Source: PALSA-894 sp963828625 (GTDB lineage: Bacteria > Pseudomonadota > Alphaproteobacteria > Rhizobiales > Xanthobacteraceae). Taken from it: DNA of 64,000 bases. Positions 18,140 to 26,717 of this stretch are shown in pieces. The position numbers were made by a program, and so were the translations under genes. The notes beneath the pieces are model-generated. The model was not told where the DNA came from. It ran no database searches and saw nothing but the letters and a program-made list of their open reading frames with translations. Location: the NCBI GenBank assembly GCA_963828625.1, contig CAWHEX010000001.1:1-64000 (forward strand), written 5' to 3'. Position 1 is the stretch's first letter, and each line of letters begins with the position of its first letter.

Positions 18140-19012
18140 ATGGAGACCATCGCGCCGCGGACGACGGACGGTTGGGGTAGCGGCCTCCTCGGCGTCATCA
18201 TCTTCAGCGGTTCGCTCCCCGCGACGCGCGTCGCGGTCGGCGAATTCACGCCGCTGTTCCTGACCTCGGCGCGCGCCGTCATCGCGGCGCTGCTCGGTGC
18301 GGCATTGCTGCTCGCGCTGCGTCAGACCCGTCCCGGGAAGAGCGATCTCGTTCCACTCGCCGTGACGGCAATCGGCGTGGTGATCGGCTTTCCGCTGCTG
18401 ACGGCGCTCGCGCTCCAGCACATCAACTCGGCGCGCTCGATCGTGTTCATCGGTCTGCTGCCGCTGGCGACCGCGATCTTCGGTGTCATTCGGGGTGGCG
18501 AGCGGCCAAAGCCAGTCTTCTGGCTGTTCGCGATCCTTGGCGCCGCGCTGGTTGCAGGCTTCGCGCTCGCGAACAGCGATTCCGGCTCGCTCACCGGCGA
18601 CCTGCTGATGGTCGCAGCCGTTCTGGTATGCGGCCTCGGCTATGCGGAAGGCGCCCACCTCTCGCGGCGCCTCGGCGGGTGGCAGGTCATCTCCTGGGCG
18701 CTCGTCCTTGCGCTGCCGGTGATGGCCGCGCTCGGCGTCGCGACACTGCCGGATGTCTGGACCGGGATCGGCGGTCCGGCGTGGCTTGGCCTCGCCTACG
18801 TCTCGGTCTTCAGCATGCTCGTCGGCTTCATCTTCTGGTACCGCGGGCTGGCGCTCGGCGGCATCGCCGGAGTCGGCCAGCTTCAATTGCTCCAGCCCTT
18901 CTTCGGGTTGGCGCTCGCGGGCTTGCTGCTCGGCGAACCGGTCGCGTGGTCGATGATCGCGGTGACCGGGCTGGTGGTCCTGTGCGTCGCGGGCGCGAAG
19001 CGCTTCGCCTGA
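18140..19012 (+). CDS. DMT superfamily transporter, EamA type
   Basis: Inner-membrane protein of 290 residues with about ten hydrophobic segments in two five-helix EamA repeats. The first repeat contains SGSLPATRVAVGEFTPLFLT and ends near FGVIRGGERPK; the second contains AAVLVCGLGYAEGAHLSRRL and LQLLQPFFGLALAGLLLGEP. Family members export amino acids or metabolites, or act as permeases of unknown substrate. It begins 31 bases after the enoyl-CoA hydratase and may be co-transcribed. The N-terminus is short for the family, so an upstream start cannot be excluded. Confidence 0.85.
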   Translation: METIAPRTTDGWGSGLLGVIIFSGSLPATRVAVGEFTPLFLTSARAVIAALLGAALLLALRQTRPGKSDLVPLAVTAIGVVIGFPLLTALALQHINSARSIVFIGLLPLATAIFGVIRGGERPKPVFWLFAILGAALVAGFALANSDSGSLTGDLLMVAAVLVCGLGYAEGAHLSRRLGGWQVISWALVLALPVMAALGVATLPDVWTGIGGPAWLGLAYVSVFSMLVGFIFWYRGLALGGIAGVGQLQLLQPFFGLALAGLLLGEPVAWSMIAVTGLVVLCVAGAKRFA

Positions 19013-19037
19013 GCGGAAGGCCGCGCAGGCGAGATAC

Positions 19038-19301
19038 TCAGCGCCGCAGCGCGCCGTATGCGAAACCGATCAGCCCCGCGATGGCGAGCGTGGTGTAGGG
19101 CCGCACCTTGATGGAATGCAGGATCGTGCCGCTCACGCTGTCGCGGACCCGTTCGGCGCTGTCGAGGGCGTCACGTCCGACATCGGCCGCGTCCGAGATT
19201 GCGGCGTCGACCTTTTTCTGCGTGCTGCGGATGGCCGAGACGCCACGCCGCGTGATGTCATCGAGCGCCGCCTCGTAGTCTGCTGCCGCACGTCCTGCCA
19301 T
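19038..19301 (-). CDS. Small membrane-anchored protein, DUF883/ElaB-like
   Basis: An 87-residue protein (ATG 19301; ATG 19313 is an alternative four codons upstream). A long amphipathic, probably coiled-coil helix (ALDDITRRGVSAIRSTQKKV, then DVGRDALDSAERVRDS) is followed by one C-terminal hydrophobic segment (YTTLAIAGLIGFAYGAL) ending in RR. This is the layout of the ElaB/YqjD/DUF883 family of inner-membrane proteins that bind ribosomes in stationary phase in Escherichia coli; that function is only suggested here. It is convergent with the EamA gene. Confidence 0.7.
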   Translation of the reverse strand: MAGRAAADYEAALDDITRRGVSAIRSTQKKVDAAISDAADVGRDALDSAERVRDSVSGTILHSIKVRPYTTLAIAGLIGFAYGALRR

Positions 19302-19409
19302 GGCGTTCCTCATTGGTGAGATGGCAGGAAAGCGCACAAGACCGCCGTTTGTTCCGCGTTGCTGCCGCCGATCGTTGCCAGCGAACCAAGACCGTGACAC
19401 ATCACCGCC

Positions 19410-20240
19410 ATGCCCGAAAAAAGCTGGAACCCACGACAGACGCACAAGCGGCCAAGCGGTCCGCCGCGCGACAAGAAGGACAAGAGCCGCTTCGCGCCGA
19501 AGCCCAAACCCGTGCGTCCGGGCATCCCGGACGGCGTCGCGATCCTCTACGGTTGGCATACGGTTGCGGCGGCTCTTGCCAATCCGCGCCGCGTGATCCG
19601 CAAGGCGTTCGCGACCGAAAACGCGGTGCGTCGCATTACGGAGGAAGGCCTCACGCTGCCGGTCACACCCGAGATCGTTCGGCCGGACGCGATCGCGGCG
19701 CGGCTCGGACCGGATGCCGTACATCAGGGACTGCTGGTGGAGGCCGATCCCCTCCCCGCGCTCGATCTGGAAGACGTCCCGGCCGAAGGCACCGTGCTGG
19801 TGCTCGACCAGATCACCGATCCGCATAACGTCGGTGCGATCCTGCGCTCGGCCGCGGCCTTCGCGGTGACGGCGATTGTCATCACGGCGCGGCATTCGCC
19901 CGAGGCGACCGGCGTGCTTGCGAAGTCCGCTTCCGGCGCGCTCGATCTCGTACCGATCGCAACGGTGCAAAATCTTTCGCGCGCGCTGACCGAACTGAAG
20001 GAGCGCGGTTTCCTCACCGTCGGGCTCGACAGCGAGGGTGAAACCGAGTTGAGCCAGAGTGCATTGCGCGAACCACTCGCGATGGTGCTCGGCGCGGAGG
20101 GTAAGGGCCTGCGCCAGCTCACGCGGCAGACCTGCGATATCCACGCACGGCTTGCGCTTCCCGGTGCGATCAAGAGCCTGAACGTTTCGAACGCGGCGGC
20201 CGTGGCGCTTTACGCCGCCGCCGCGAAGCTGCGCTCCTGA
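19410..20240 (+). CDS. rlmB: 23S rRNA (guanosine(2251)-2'-O)-methyltransferase RlmB
   Basis: SPOUT-class 2'-O-ribose methyltransferase acting on G2251 of the 23S rRNA P-loop. It has 276 residues. A basic, disordered N-terminus (PRDKKDKSRFAPKPKPVRPG) precedes the substrate-binding domain (ILYGWHTVAAALANPRRVI) and the knotted catalytic domain with the three motifs DPHNVGAILRSA, VLGAEGKGLRQLT and LPGAIKSLNVSNAAAVALY. It stands next to the tRNA-Tyr/tRNA-Gly block, an arrangement I recall from related genomes. An intrinsic terminator follows directly. Confidence 0.95.
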   Translation: MPEKSWNPRQTHKRPSGPPRDKKDKSRFAPKPKPVRPGIPDGVAILYGWHTVAAALANPRRVIRKAFATENAVRRITEEGLTLPVTPEIVRPDAIAARLGPDAVHQGLLVEADPLPALDLEDVPAEGTVLVLDQITDPHNVGAILRSAAAFAVTAIVITARHSPEATGVLAKSASGALDLVPIATVQNLSRALTELKERGFLTVGLDSEGETELSQSALREPLAMVLGAEGKGLRQLTRQTCDIHARLALPGAIKSLNVSNAAAVALYAAAAKLRS

Positions 20241-20246
20241 AACGCA

Positions 20247-20273
20247 AAACGGCGGGCACAAGGCCCGCCGTTT
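20247..20273 (+). terminator. Intrinsic terminator after rlmB
   Basis: Inverted repeat aaacggcgggc / gcccgccgttt with a short loop, seven bases past the rlmB stop. It has A and T flanks on the two sides, so it may also serve the convergent gene ending at 20302. Confidence 0.8.
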
Positions 20274-20301
20274 GCAAATCTCGCGAGGAAGAGTCAGCCG
20301 A

Positions 20302-20933
20302 TCAGGGCTGCGTCTTGACCGCGCCGTTGCCATTGCCGTTGCGGCGCGGATCGACCGAACCCGGCTCCATCGGCTTGGCGCCTGCGCGATTGGGGCGCAC
20401 CGCGTTGTTCCACTGCTTCGGCGCGATCGCGCCCTTCCAGTGGCGCGGCGGTAGCGCACCCATGCGGTGACGCGGGCCATGCCACATGCGAGGGGCGCTC
20501 ATCGGATGATGATGGCGCCAGCCGTGACGGTGGCCGTGCGCGTGATGACGCCAGCCGCGATGATGGCCCCAGCGGTGATGCCTGTGATGGCGATGCCAGC
20601 GCCCGTGGCCACCGGCCACGTAAGGATACGCGCGGCGATAGCCGTATTCGACAACATCGTCAGGCTCGCCAATGACCGGTGCAGAAAACGCCGGACCCTG
20701 GTTCACCACGAACATCGGCGCCACACGGCGATGATGGTGCACATGGCGATACGACACGTGACCGCACGGGCTGCACGAATGGCGGTACACGACCGGCGCC
20801 GACGTAACGCACGACCGGTGCCGCATAGCCGCAACCGCTGTAGCAGCCGGCAGACGCAGAAGAGACCGGAGAGAAGGCTCGCTGCTGCCACGATTGCGGC
20901 GGCCGCGAGAAGACGGACGGGACGTCCTGACAT
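20302..20933 (-). CDS. Secreted histidine-rich protein, two frameshifts as read
   Basis: From ATG 20933 (AGCGTAACAACA upstream) a signal peptide MSGRPVRLLAAAAIVAAASL is in one frame. The cleavage region and first mature residues (SASAGCYSGCGYAAPVVRY) are in the next, and the rest (YRHSCSPCGHVSYRHVHHHR to the stop) in the third. Two single extra bases, near 20865 and 20795, restore one protein of about 209 residues. The mature part is extraordinarily His/Arg/Trp-rich (for example WHRHHRHHRWGHHRGWRHH), with four Cys near its N-terminus and a basic C-terminus (MEPGSVDPRRNGNGNGAVK). The composition suggests metal binding or an acid-soluble envelope protein; function unknown. Confidence 0.55.
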
Positions 20934-20978
20934 TGTTGTTACGCTCCTTGTTACAAACCGAAGAACTGTATTGCGGCT

Positions 20979-21411
20979 CTATCGTCTGCGCCGCTGCCGC
21001 GGCGCTTCGATCACGGCCGGCGGATCGAATGGCGGATATTCGGTCACCGGCGCATTGAAATTGGATTCGATCGACCACTCGCGATGGAAGCTCGTCGACC
21101 GCGACCGCACGCGCTTCGGCTCGATCTCGTGGCGGCCGAACCGCGGCGCACGCCCCGTCGCCGGGAAATAGCCGCGCGAGTCCCAGGGCTCTGCGAGCGT
21201 CACGAGTCCCTCGACGACGACTTCGCCGTGGCCGGGCCGCGCCAGACCCCAGTCGCCCCAGATCACCGCACCATCGACGATCGCGCCGTTCATCATCACG
21301 GGCACGCCCTGCTTTCCCGGAATGACGATGACCGGGCCGGTCTGCGCATGCGTCGTCGCGACACCGGCGAGAACGCCGGGCGGCGAGAAACGCAAGGAGA
21401 GGAACGCGCAT
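20979..21411 (-). CDS. Hypothetical secreted protein, frameshifted near its signal peptide
   Basis: From ATG 21411 (MRVPLLAFLA) one extra base near 21380 shifts the frame into GVLAGVATTHAQTGPVIVIP, together making a plausible signal peptide cleaved after THAQ. The mature protein (about 120 residues) is Gly/Val-rich early (IVDGAVIWGDWGLARPGHGE), then basic, ending PPAVIEAPRQRRRR. I recognise no domain. It is 45 bases upstream of the His-rich secreted protein on the same strand, so the two may form a unit. Confidence 0.5.
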
Positions 21412-21632
21412 GTGTTAACCGCTGTGGGTCGGAATTTCGCCTTCCTGTGTAACGAAAACCCGCACCGGAAGCGGTTAACAGCGGCCCGGAATTACCCGGT
21501 AACATTAATCCGCTGTGGCTTTTCGCCAGTTGTTCTTGCGCTTTTTCGCAAGTCCGCCTTTCGCATAATTGCGCCGTATCCGGCTGGCATGGCATTCGGC
21601 CATCGCAAGCTTCCCTAAGGACCCGCGCATCC

Positions 21633-21896
21633 GTGCCGAACAGCAAGACACCCAAAGGCCCGGCGCGCGCGATGAGTTTCCGTGACCGCTACGACGACTT
21701 GGAGCAGCGCCGCGTCCAACTGATGGAGCGACTGACGTCGCTCGGCGAGAAGGCGGCCGCGCACCCCGCGCACGGCCGGGCGCGCACGCTGTTGAACCAG
21801 AGCTTCCGCAAGGCCTCGCTGGTGCAGCGCGCGGCGGTTCTCGAAGCCGCCGAATGGCTGATCGCGGTGCTCGACCGGACCACGATGCTGCTGTGA
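21633..21896 (+). CDS. Conserved small hypothetical protein
   Basis: An 87-residue soluble helical protein from GTG 21633 (AAGGA about 11 bases upstream); ATG 21672 is an alternative giving 74 residues. The sequence RYDDLEQRRVQLMERLTSLG and RASLVQRAAVLEAAEWLIAVL-type helices suggest a small all-alpha bundle. There is no signal peptide or metal motif. The first charged residues (NSKTPKGPARA) look unstructured. Function unknown; I cannot name a family. Confidence 0.5.
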   Translation: MPNSKTPKGPARAMSFRDRYDDLEQRRVQLMERLTSLGEKAAAHPAHGRARTLLNQSFRKASLVQRAAVLEAAEWLIAVLDRTTMLL

Positions 21897-22180
21897 CCGG
21901 GGCGCCGGAAAAATCCGGCTGACCGGAGAAGTTATCCCTTCGTATGCGACCAATTGCTGTACCCCGGTCGACCGCTCCACGCGGCACGTCCCGGCGGCTA
22001 ATTGTTCGCATAATAATACGGGTAATTTCAGCGAGTTAAATTAGCGCCTTTAGACCTTTCGTCTAATACGACTGGATCAAAGACTCCCGAGGCAAGGCTT
22101 CGCTACTCCCGCCTGAGCACAACCACGCGCGGCTTCTCCGCGCGCTCGTTGCGCGACGAAACAGTCTCAGGGGGGACCTC

Positions 22181-23809
22181 ATGGCGACCATGACAGCCAG
22201 CGACGGCCGCGTCGTTGGAGCAAAACAGAACGACCGGCTGGTGATCTTCGCGTCGTCGCTCGGCACGGTGTTCGAGTGGTACGACTTCTACATCTACGGC
22301 ACGCTCGGCGCGATTCTCGCGAGCAAGTTCTTCTCCGGTGTTGCGCCGACCTCGGCCTTCATCTTCACGCTGCTCGCCTTCGCGGCCGGCTTCGCGGTGC
22401 GCCCGTTCGGCGCGCTGGTGTTCGGCCGGCTCGGCGATCTCGTCGGCCGCAAATACACCTTCCTCGTCACCATGACGCTGATGGGCATCGGCACGTTCCT
22501 GATCGGCGTTCTGCCGACCTACGCGTCGATCGGCATCGCGGCGCCGATCCTGCTCATCGTGCTGCGCCTCGTGCAGGGCCTCGCGCTCGGCGGCGAGTAC
22601 GGCGGCGCGGCAACCTACGTTGCCGAGCATGCGCCCAACGGCAAGCGCGGTCTCTACACCTCGTGGATCCAGACCACCGCGACGCTCGGCCTGTTCATGG
22701 CCCTCCTCATCATCCTCGGCATCCGCACCGTGATGGGCGAAGCCGCGTTCAACGATTGGGGCTGGCGCATTCCGTTCCTGCTCTCGGTCGTCCTGCTCGG
22801 CGTCTCGATCTGGATCCGTCTCCAGCTCGCCGAGTCGCCGGCGTTCCAGAAGATGAAGGACGAAGGCGCGCAGTCGAAGGCGCCGCTCAAGGAGGCCTTC
22901 GGCAACTGGCAGAACGGCAAGATCGCGATCCTCGCGCTGCTCGGCGCGACGGCCGGTGAAGCGGTGGTGTGGTACGGCGGACAGTTCTACGCGCTGTTCT
23001 TCCTGACCCAGACCATCAAGGTCCCGTCAGTCAACGCGCAGATCATGATCGTGATCGCGCTCGCGCTCGCGACGCCGTTCTTCATCTTCTTCGGCTGGCT
23101 GTCGGACAAGATCGGCCGCAAGCCGATCATGATGGCGGGCTTCCTGCTCGCGGTCGTGACCTACTTCCCGCTCTTCCAGGGCATCACGCACTTCGCCAAC
23201 CCGGCACTCGAGAAGGCGCTCGCTGAATCGCCGGTGACGGTTGTCGCCGATCCGAACCAGTGTTCGTTCCAGCTCAAGCTGACCGGCACCGAGGTGTACA
23301 CCAAGCCGTGCGACGTCGCGAAGTCGGCGCTGGTCGCGCGCTCGGTGAACTACAACAACGAGACCGCGGCAGCGGGCGCTCCGATTGTGGTGAAGGTCGG
23401 CAACGACACGTTCACTGCCGGCACGCCCGATTTCGTGAAGAACCTCAACGAGGCGATCACGAAGCACGGCTATCCGGCCTCGGCGGACGTGAACCAGATC
23501 AACTATCCGATGACGGTCCTGCTGCTGTTCATCCTCGTCGTCTACGTGACGATGGTGTACGGCCCGATCGCCGCCTGGCTGGTCGAACTGTTCCCGACCC
23601 GCATCCGCTACACCGGCATGTCGCTGCCCTATCACATCGGCAACGGCTGGTTCGGCGGCTTCCTGCCCGCGACGGTCTTCGCGATCGTTGCCGCGACCGG
23701 AAACATCTACTCCGGCCTCTGGTACCCGATCATCATCGCGGCGATGAGCTTCATCGTGGCGCTGATCTTCCTGCCGGAGACGAAGGATCGCGACATCAAT
23801 CGGATCTGA
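22181..23809 (+). CDS. MFS transporter, metabolite:H+ symporter (MHS) type
   Basis: Twelve-helix inner-membrane secondary transporter of 542 residues. The N-terminal SSLGTVFEWYDFYIYGTL, motif A GRLGDLVGRK and RLVQGLALGGEYGGAATYVA are hallmarks of the MHS group (proline/betaine, alpha-ketoglutarate and shikimate permeases). It is about 100 residues longer than usual because of an insertion between helices in the second half (about residues 335-440, from FANPALEKAL to NQINYPMT). That insertion contains two Cys and looks like a folded extracytoplasmic domain. The C-terminal half has RIRYTGMSLPYHIGNGWFGG. The gene stands alone, with an AGGGGGGA-like site before ATG 22181. Confidence 0.9.
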   Translation: MATMTASDGRVVGAKQNDRLVIFASSLGTVFEWYDFYIYGTLGAILASKFFSGVAPTSAFIFTLLAFAAGFAVRPFGALVFGRLGDLVGRKYTFLVTMTLMGIGTFLIGVLPTYASIGIAAPILLIVLRLVQGLALGGEYGGAATYVAEHAPNGKRGLYTSWIQTTATLGLFMALLIILGIRTVMGEAAFNDWGWRIPFLLSVVLLGVSIWIRLQLAESPAFQKMKDEGAQSKAPLKEAFGNWQNGKIAILALLGATAGEAVVWYGGQFYALFFLTQTIKVPSVNAQIMIVIALALATPFFIFFGWLSDKIGRKPIMMAGFLLAVVTYFPLFQGITHFANPALEKALAESPVTVVADPNQCSFQLKLTGTEVYTKPCDVAKSALVARSVNYNNETAAAGAPIVVKVGNDTFTAGTPDFVKNLNEAITKHGYPASADVNQINYPMTVLLLFILVVYVTMVYGPIAAWLVELFPTRIRYTGMSLPYHIGNGWFGGFLPATVFAIVAATGNIYSGLWYPIIIAAMSFIVALIFLPETKDRDINRI

Positions 23810-23861
23810 TCGTAAACGCCTGACAGGCCGGCGGCGCGCTGCCGCCGGCCCCCAAGACCAG

Positions 23862-23892
23862 AACGCCCCGCTCATGCGGGGCGTTTTGTTTT
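23862..23892 (+). terminator. Intrinsic terminator after MHS transporter
   Basis: Hairpin aacgcccc / ggggcgtt followed by ttgtttt. A second GC hairpin lies just upstream (23826-23850, ggccggcggc / gccgccggcc). Confidence 0.85.
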
Positions 23893-23918
23893 GGCGCGGG
23901 CACGCTAAGATCACCGCA

Positions 23919-25052
23919 ATGCCGGATTTCATGAGCCGCGTCCTTGGGCCTCTGTCGCCGACGACCGGCGATACGAAGCTGCGCGGCTATCTGTTCGCCC
24001 TGCTGCTGCTTGCAGCGACAACGGTTGTCATCGCCGTCCTCATTACGTTCGTCCGCGTCGAGCGCATCGTCGGCGTGTACGTCATTGCCGTGCTGGTCGT
24101 GTCGATCCGCTGGGGTCTGTGGCCGGGCCTGTTCACCGCGCTCGTCTCGAACGCGCTGATCCATCTGGTGTTCACGCGTCCGGGGTTCGGCTTTCAGCTC
24201 CAGGACTGGGACCAGTCGGTCCGGCTCGTCGTCTACATGGTGGTCGCGGTCATCGCGAGCCGGCTGGCCGAAAGCGTGAAGGCGCACGCCGAAACCGCGG
24301 AACGCGCGATCAATGAAACGCGGCGGCGCTCCGAAACCGACCAGTTGCGCGAGGCATTGATCGGCTCGGTGTCGCATGAGTTGCGCACGCCGCTCGCCTC
24401 GATCCTCGGGGCGACGACGGTGCTGTGCAGCGCGCCCGTCGTGCGCTCGGAGTCCCAACTGGAGGGACTCGCCGACGTGGTGCGCACCGAGACCGAACGG
24501 CTCAACAACGTCATCCAGAACCTGCTCGACGCGACGCGCATCAGCAGCGAAGGCCTGCGGCCGCGTTTCGAATGGGCCGAGGTCTCCGACATCGTCAATG
24601 CGGCGCTCGAGCGGCGCAGCGCGCGGCTCGCCGGGCGCTGCATGGAGGTCGATCTCGCGAGCGAATTGCCGCTCGTCTATGTCGACCAGGTCATGGTCGG
24701 ACAGGCGCTCGAACAGCTGCTCGACAATGCCGCCAAGTATTCGCCGGAGGCGGCGCCGATACGGGTCACGGCGCGCGCCGCGGACGGCGCAGTGGCGATA
24801 AACGTCATCGACCGCGGCGCCGGCATCCTGCCGGACGAACTCCCCCGCCTCGGCGAGCGGTTCTTCCGCGGCAGCCGGACCGCCGCCACGACAAACGGTT
24901 CGGGTTTCGGCGTCTGGATCGCCAGGGCCTTCCTACATGCCAACGGGGCAAGCCTGACCGTCACGAGCGATGGCGCCAGCAAGGGTTCCACGTTTAACAT
25001 CCGCCTTCCGATTCCCGCGCAGCAACCGGAGGGGGACACGGGTCATGACTGA
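23919..25052 (+). CDS. Sensor histidine kinase, short KdpD-like (DUF4118 membrane domain)
   Basis: Membrane histidine kinase of 377 residues. A four-helix DUF4118-type membrane module spans residues about 20-125 (YLFALLLLAATTVVIAVLI, then GLWPGLFTALVSNALIHLVF). The DHp domain has the phospho-acceptor box SHELRTPLASILGA. The ATPase domain has N box QLLDNAAKYSP, G1 DRGAGILPDE and G2 GSGFGVWIA. It matches the C-terminal half of KdpD and lacks the cytosolic KdpD/Usp domains of the full-length (about 900-residue) sensor. It overlaps the response regulator by eight bases. No kdpFABC genes are nearby, so the signal is open. ATG 23919 was chosen from the membrane-domain start. Confidence 0.9.
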   Translation: MPDFMSRVLGPLSPTTGDTKLRGYLFALLLLAATTVVIAVLITFVRVERIVGVYVIAVLVVSIRWGLWPGLFTALVSNALIHLVFTRPGFGFQLQDWDQSVRLVVYMVVAVIASRLAESVKAHAETAERAINETRRRSETDQLREALIGSVSHELRTPLASILGATTVLCSAPVVRSESQLEGLADVVRTETERLNNVIQNLLDATRISSEGLRPRFEWAEVSDIVNAALERRSARLAGRCMEVDLASELPLVYVDQVMVGQALEQLLDNAAKYSPEAAPIRVTARAADGAVAINVIDRGAGILPDELPRLGERFFRGSRTAATTNGSGFGVWIARAFLHANGASLTVTSDGASKGSTFNIRLPIPAQQPEGDTGHD

Positions 25053-25764
25053 CCAGCCACCCGTCGTGCTCATCGTCGACGACGAGGCGCAGATCCGGCG
25101 CTTCCTGCGCGCCGGGTTCGAGATGGAGGGGTATGTCGTCAACGAGGCGGCGAACGCGGGCGAAGGCTTGCGCGCCGCGACCCTGCGCCCGCTCGACCTG
25201 ATGATCCTCGATCTCGCTCTGCCCGATCGCGACGGCGCCGAGGTGCTGCTGCGGCTGCGCTCTTGGTCGGCGATCCCCGTGATCGTGCTGTCGGTGCGCG
25301 CCGACGAGGCCGAGAAGGTGCGCCTGCTCGAGCTCGGCGCCGATGATTACATGGTAAAGCCGTTCGGCATGGCCGAACTGCTTGCGCGGGCGCGCGCGGC
25401 GTTGCGCCGCCACCGGCGCGGGCCCGTGACGGCGAGCACGGTCAACATCGAGCGGCTGAGGATCGACTTCGCGCGCCGGATGGTGACGCTCAACGGCGCG
25501 CGCGTGACGCTGACGCCGAAGGAATACCGGCTGCTGCAGATCCTCGCGCAGCATGCGGGGAGCGTCGTGACGCACCAGTACCTGCTGAAGGAAGTGTGGG
25601 GCCAGCCGCACGTGCAGGACACGCATTATCTGCGCATCTTCGTGCGCAAGCTGCGCCAGAAGATCGAGGCCGATCCGAACCGGCCGCGCATTCTGCTCAC
25701 CGAACTCGGCGTCGGCTACCGCCTCGGGATCAACACCGAGGTCGGCGAGCGGGTGGACGCCTGA
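25045..25764 (+). CDS. KdpE-like response regulator (OmpR/PhoB family)
   Basis: DNA-binding response regulator of 239 residues. The receiver domain (residues 1-120) has the acidic pair DDEAQIRRFLRAG, phospho-accepting Asp in LMILDLALPDRDG and Lys in YMVKPFG. The winged-helix effector (about 140-230) contains LTPKEYRLLQILAQHAG and HYLRIFVRKLRQKIE, close to KdpE. It starts inside the kinase gene, so the pair is translationally coupled. The target promoters are unknown. Confidence 0.92.
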   Translation: MTDQPPVVLIVDDEAQIRRFLRAGFEMEGYVVNEAANAGEGLRAATLRPLDLMILDLALPDRDGAEVLLRLRSWSAIPVIVLSVRADEAEKVRLLELGADDYMVKPFGMAELLARARAALRRHRRGPVTASTVNIERLRIDFARRMVTLNGARVTLTPKEYRLLQILAQHAGSVVTHQYLLKEVWGQPHVQDTHYLRIFVRKLRQKIEADPNRPRILLTELGVGYRLGINTEVGERVDA

Positions 25765-25812
25765 TCTTGTGGCGGCGAGGCGGCGCTGGTATTGCGCTTC
25801 GCAACGCATAGG

Positions 25813-25850
25813 GCCGGATTAGCTCAGCAGTAGAGCAAGCGGTTTTGTAA
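25813..25850 (+). repeat. tRNA-Thr 5'-half copy (candidate attachment-site remnant)
   Basis: The 38 bases gccggattagctcagcag... to gttttgtaa repeat the first half of tRNA-Thr(TGT) at 27464, through the anticodon loop, in the same orientation. There is one substitution (cag for cgg in the D-loop) and one extra a (gcaagc for gcagc). Similarity stops in the anticodon loop and no T-arm follows, so it is not a functional tRNA. Together with the intact copy it brackets a recombinase remnant and two unknown genes. Confidence 0.8.
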
Positions 25851-26057
25851 TTCTATGTCGGCCGTCTCGCCTGTGCGGTGTGCTCCCGCGCGCTCCCATG
25901 CAGGCTATTGGAATCGTCCCCTCTTGGGACGGCTTGCTCGCGGGCCGGTGCATATGACGCAGCGGTGCAACCCGGCGGACAGTTGACGGGCACTAAGCAC
26001 GGCGGGAATATTACCGCTGGGTAAGAGGAAGCACTGGGTTCGGATCGGGGGGATGGA

Positions 26058-26672
26058 ATGTCCACGGCTGCGGTAGAACAGCGCTCAACAACTTATTCCT
26101 TCGATCTCATGATGGTCTTGTGGACCGTCACGTTGCTGGGACTGCTCTTCCAAGTGGGTCACTTCTTCGAGCATGCCTTCCAATTTGTGGTCTGGTGTCT
26201 TGGCGACCTTTCAGAGATTTGCGGCCGCAACACACCGTGGATGTCTGAATGGGTCACCGAACTGGTACGTCAGATCGGCTTGGTCGTGTCGCCGAGCGGC
26301 TCTGATCAACCGCGCATTATGATGCTCGGTCTCGAGGTACTGCACCTCATCGGCAACGGGATTTTTCTCGCAACCCTTGGCCTGCTCTATTTCCTCACGC
26401 GCAACAAATGGGTCCGCTGGGGGCTCTATATCGAAGGCTTCCATCTGTATGAACACCTGATGCTTACGTCGACGGCGTATTTCATCGGGAAGCCGATCGG
26501 CCTCTCCACATTGTTCGGCGGTTCGGGCTTGGGCAGCCGAGAGTTCGCGGTCGGTACCCGCGTTAGCTGGCATTTCGTGATGAATCTCTTGCCGATGCCC
26601 TTCGCGATGGTTGGCCTCATGGAATATTGGGACGAGCAAAAGCAGGCGCGCGAGTTCGCAACAGCGCGTTGA
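26058..26672 (+). CDS. Unknown polytopic membrane protein with conserved-looking histidines
   Basis: A 204-residue protein with about four hydrophobic segments (residues about 16-34, 88-112, 122-145, 168-186). Histidines recur at or near membrane segments: HFFEH (35, 39), VLHLIGN (96), FHLYEH (129, 133) and WHFVMN (172). This spacing suggests an intramembrane metal or haem site. The loop after segment 1 contains two Cys (WCLGDLSEICGR). I do not recognise the family. A GGGGGATGGA-type site precedes ATG 26058. It is cargo of the tRNA-Thr-bounded element and is followed 45 bases later by a second small membrane gene. The frame is intact. Confidence 0.7.
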   Translation: MSTAAVEQRSTTYSFDLMMVLWTVTLLGLLFQVGHFFEHAFQFVVWCLGDLSEICGRNTPWMSEWVTELVRQIGLVVSPSGSDQPRIMMLGLEVLHLIGNGIFLATLGLLYFLTRNKWVRWGLYIEGFHLYEHLMLTSTAYFIGKPIGLSTLFGGSGLGSREFAVGTRVSWHFVMNLLPMPFAMVGLMEYWDEQKQAREFATAR

Positions 26673-26717
26673 GCTTCTTGTTACGCAAAAAAACTTACGG
26701 ATGCTCGGAGGGATAGT

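Noticed and set aside
25813..25850. A second functional tRNA-Thr
   Set aside because: Only the 5' half is present; the anticodon stem cannot close and no T-arm or acceptor partner follows.
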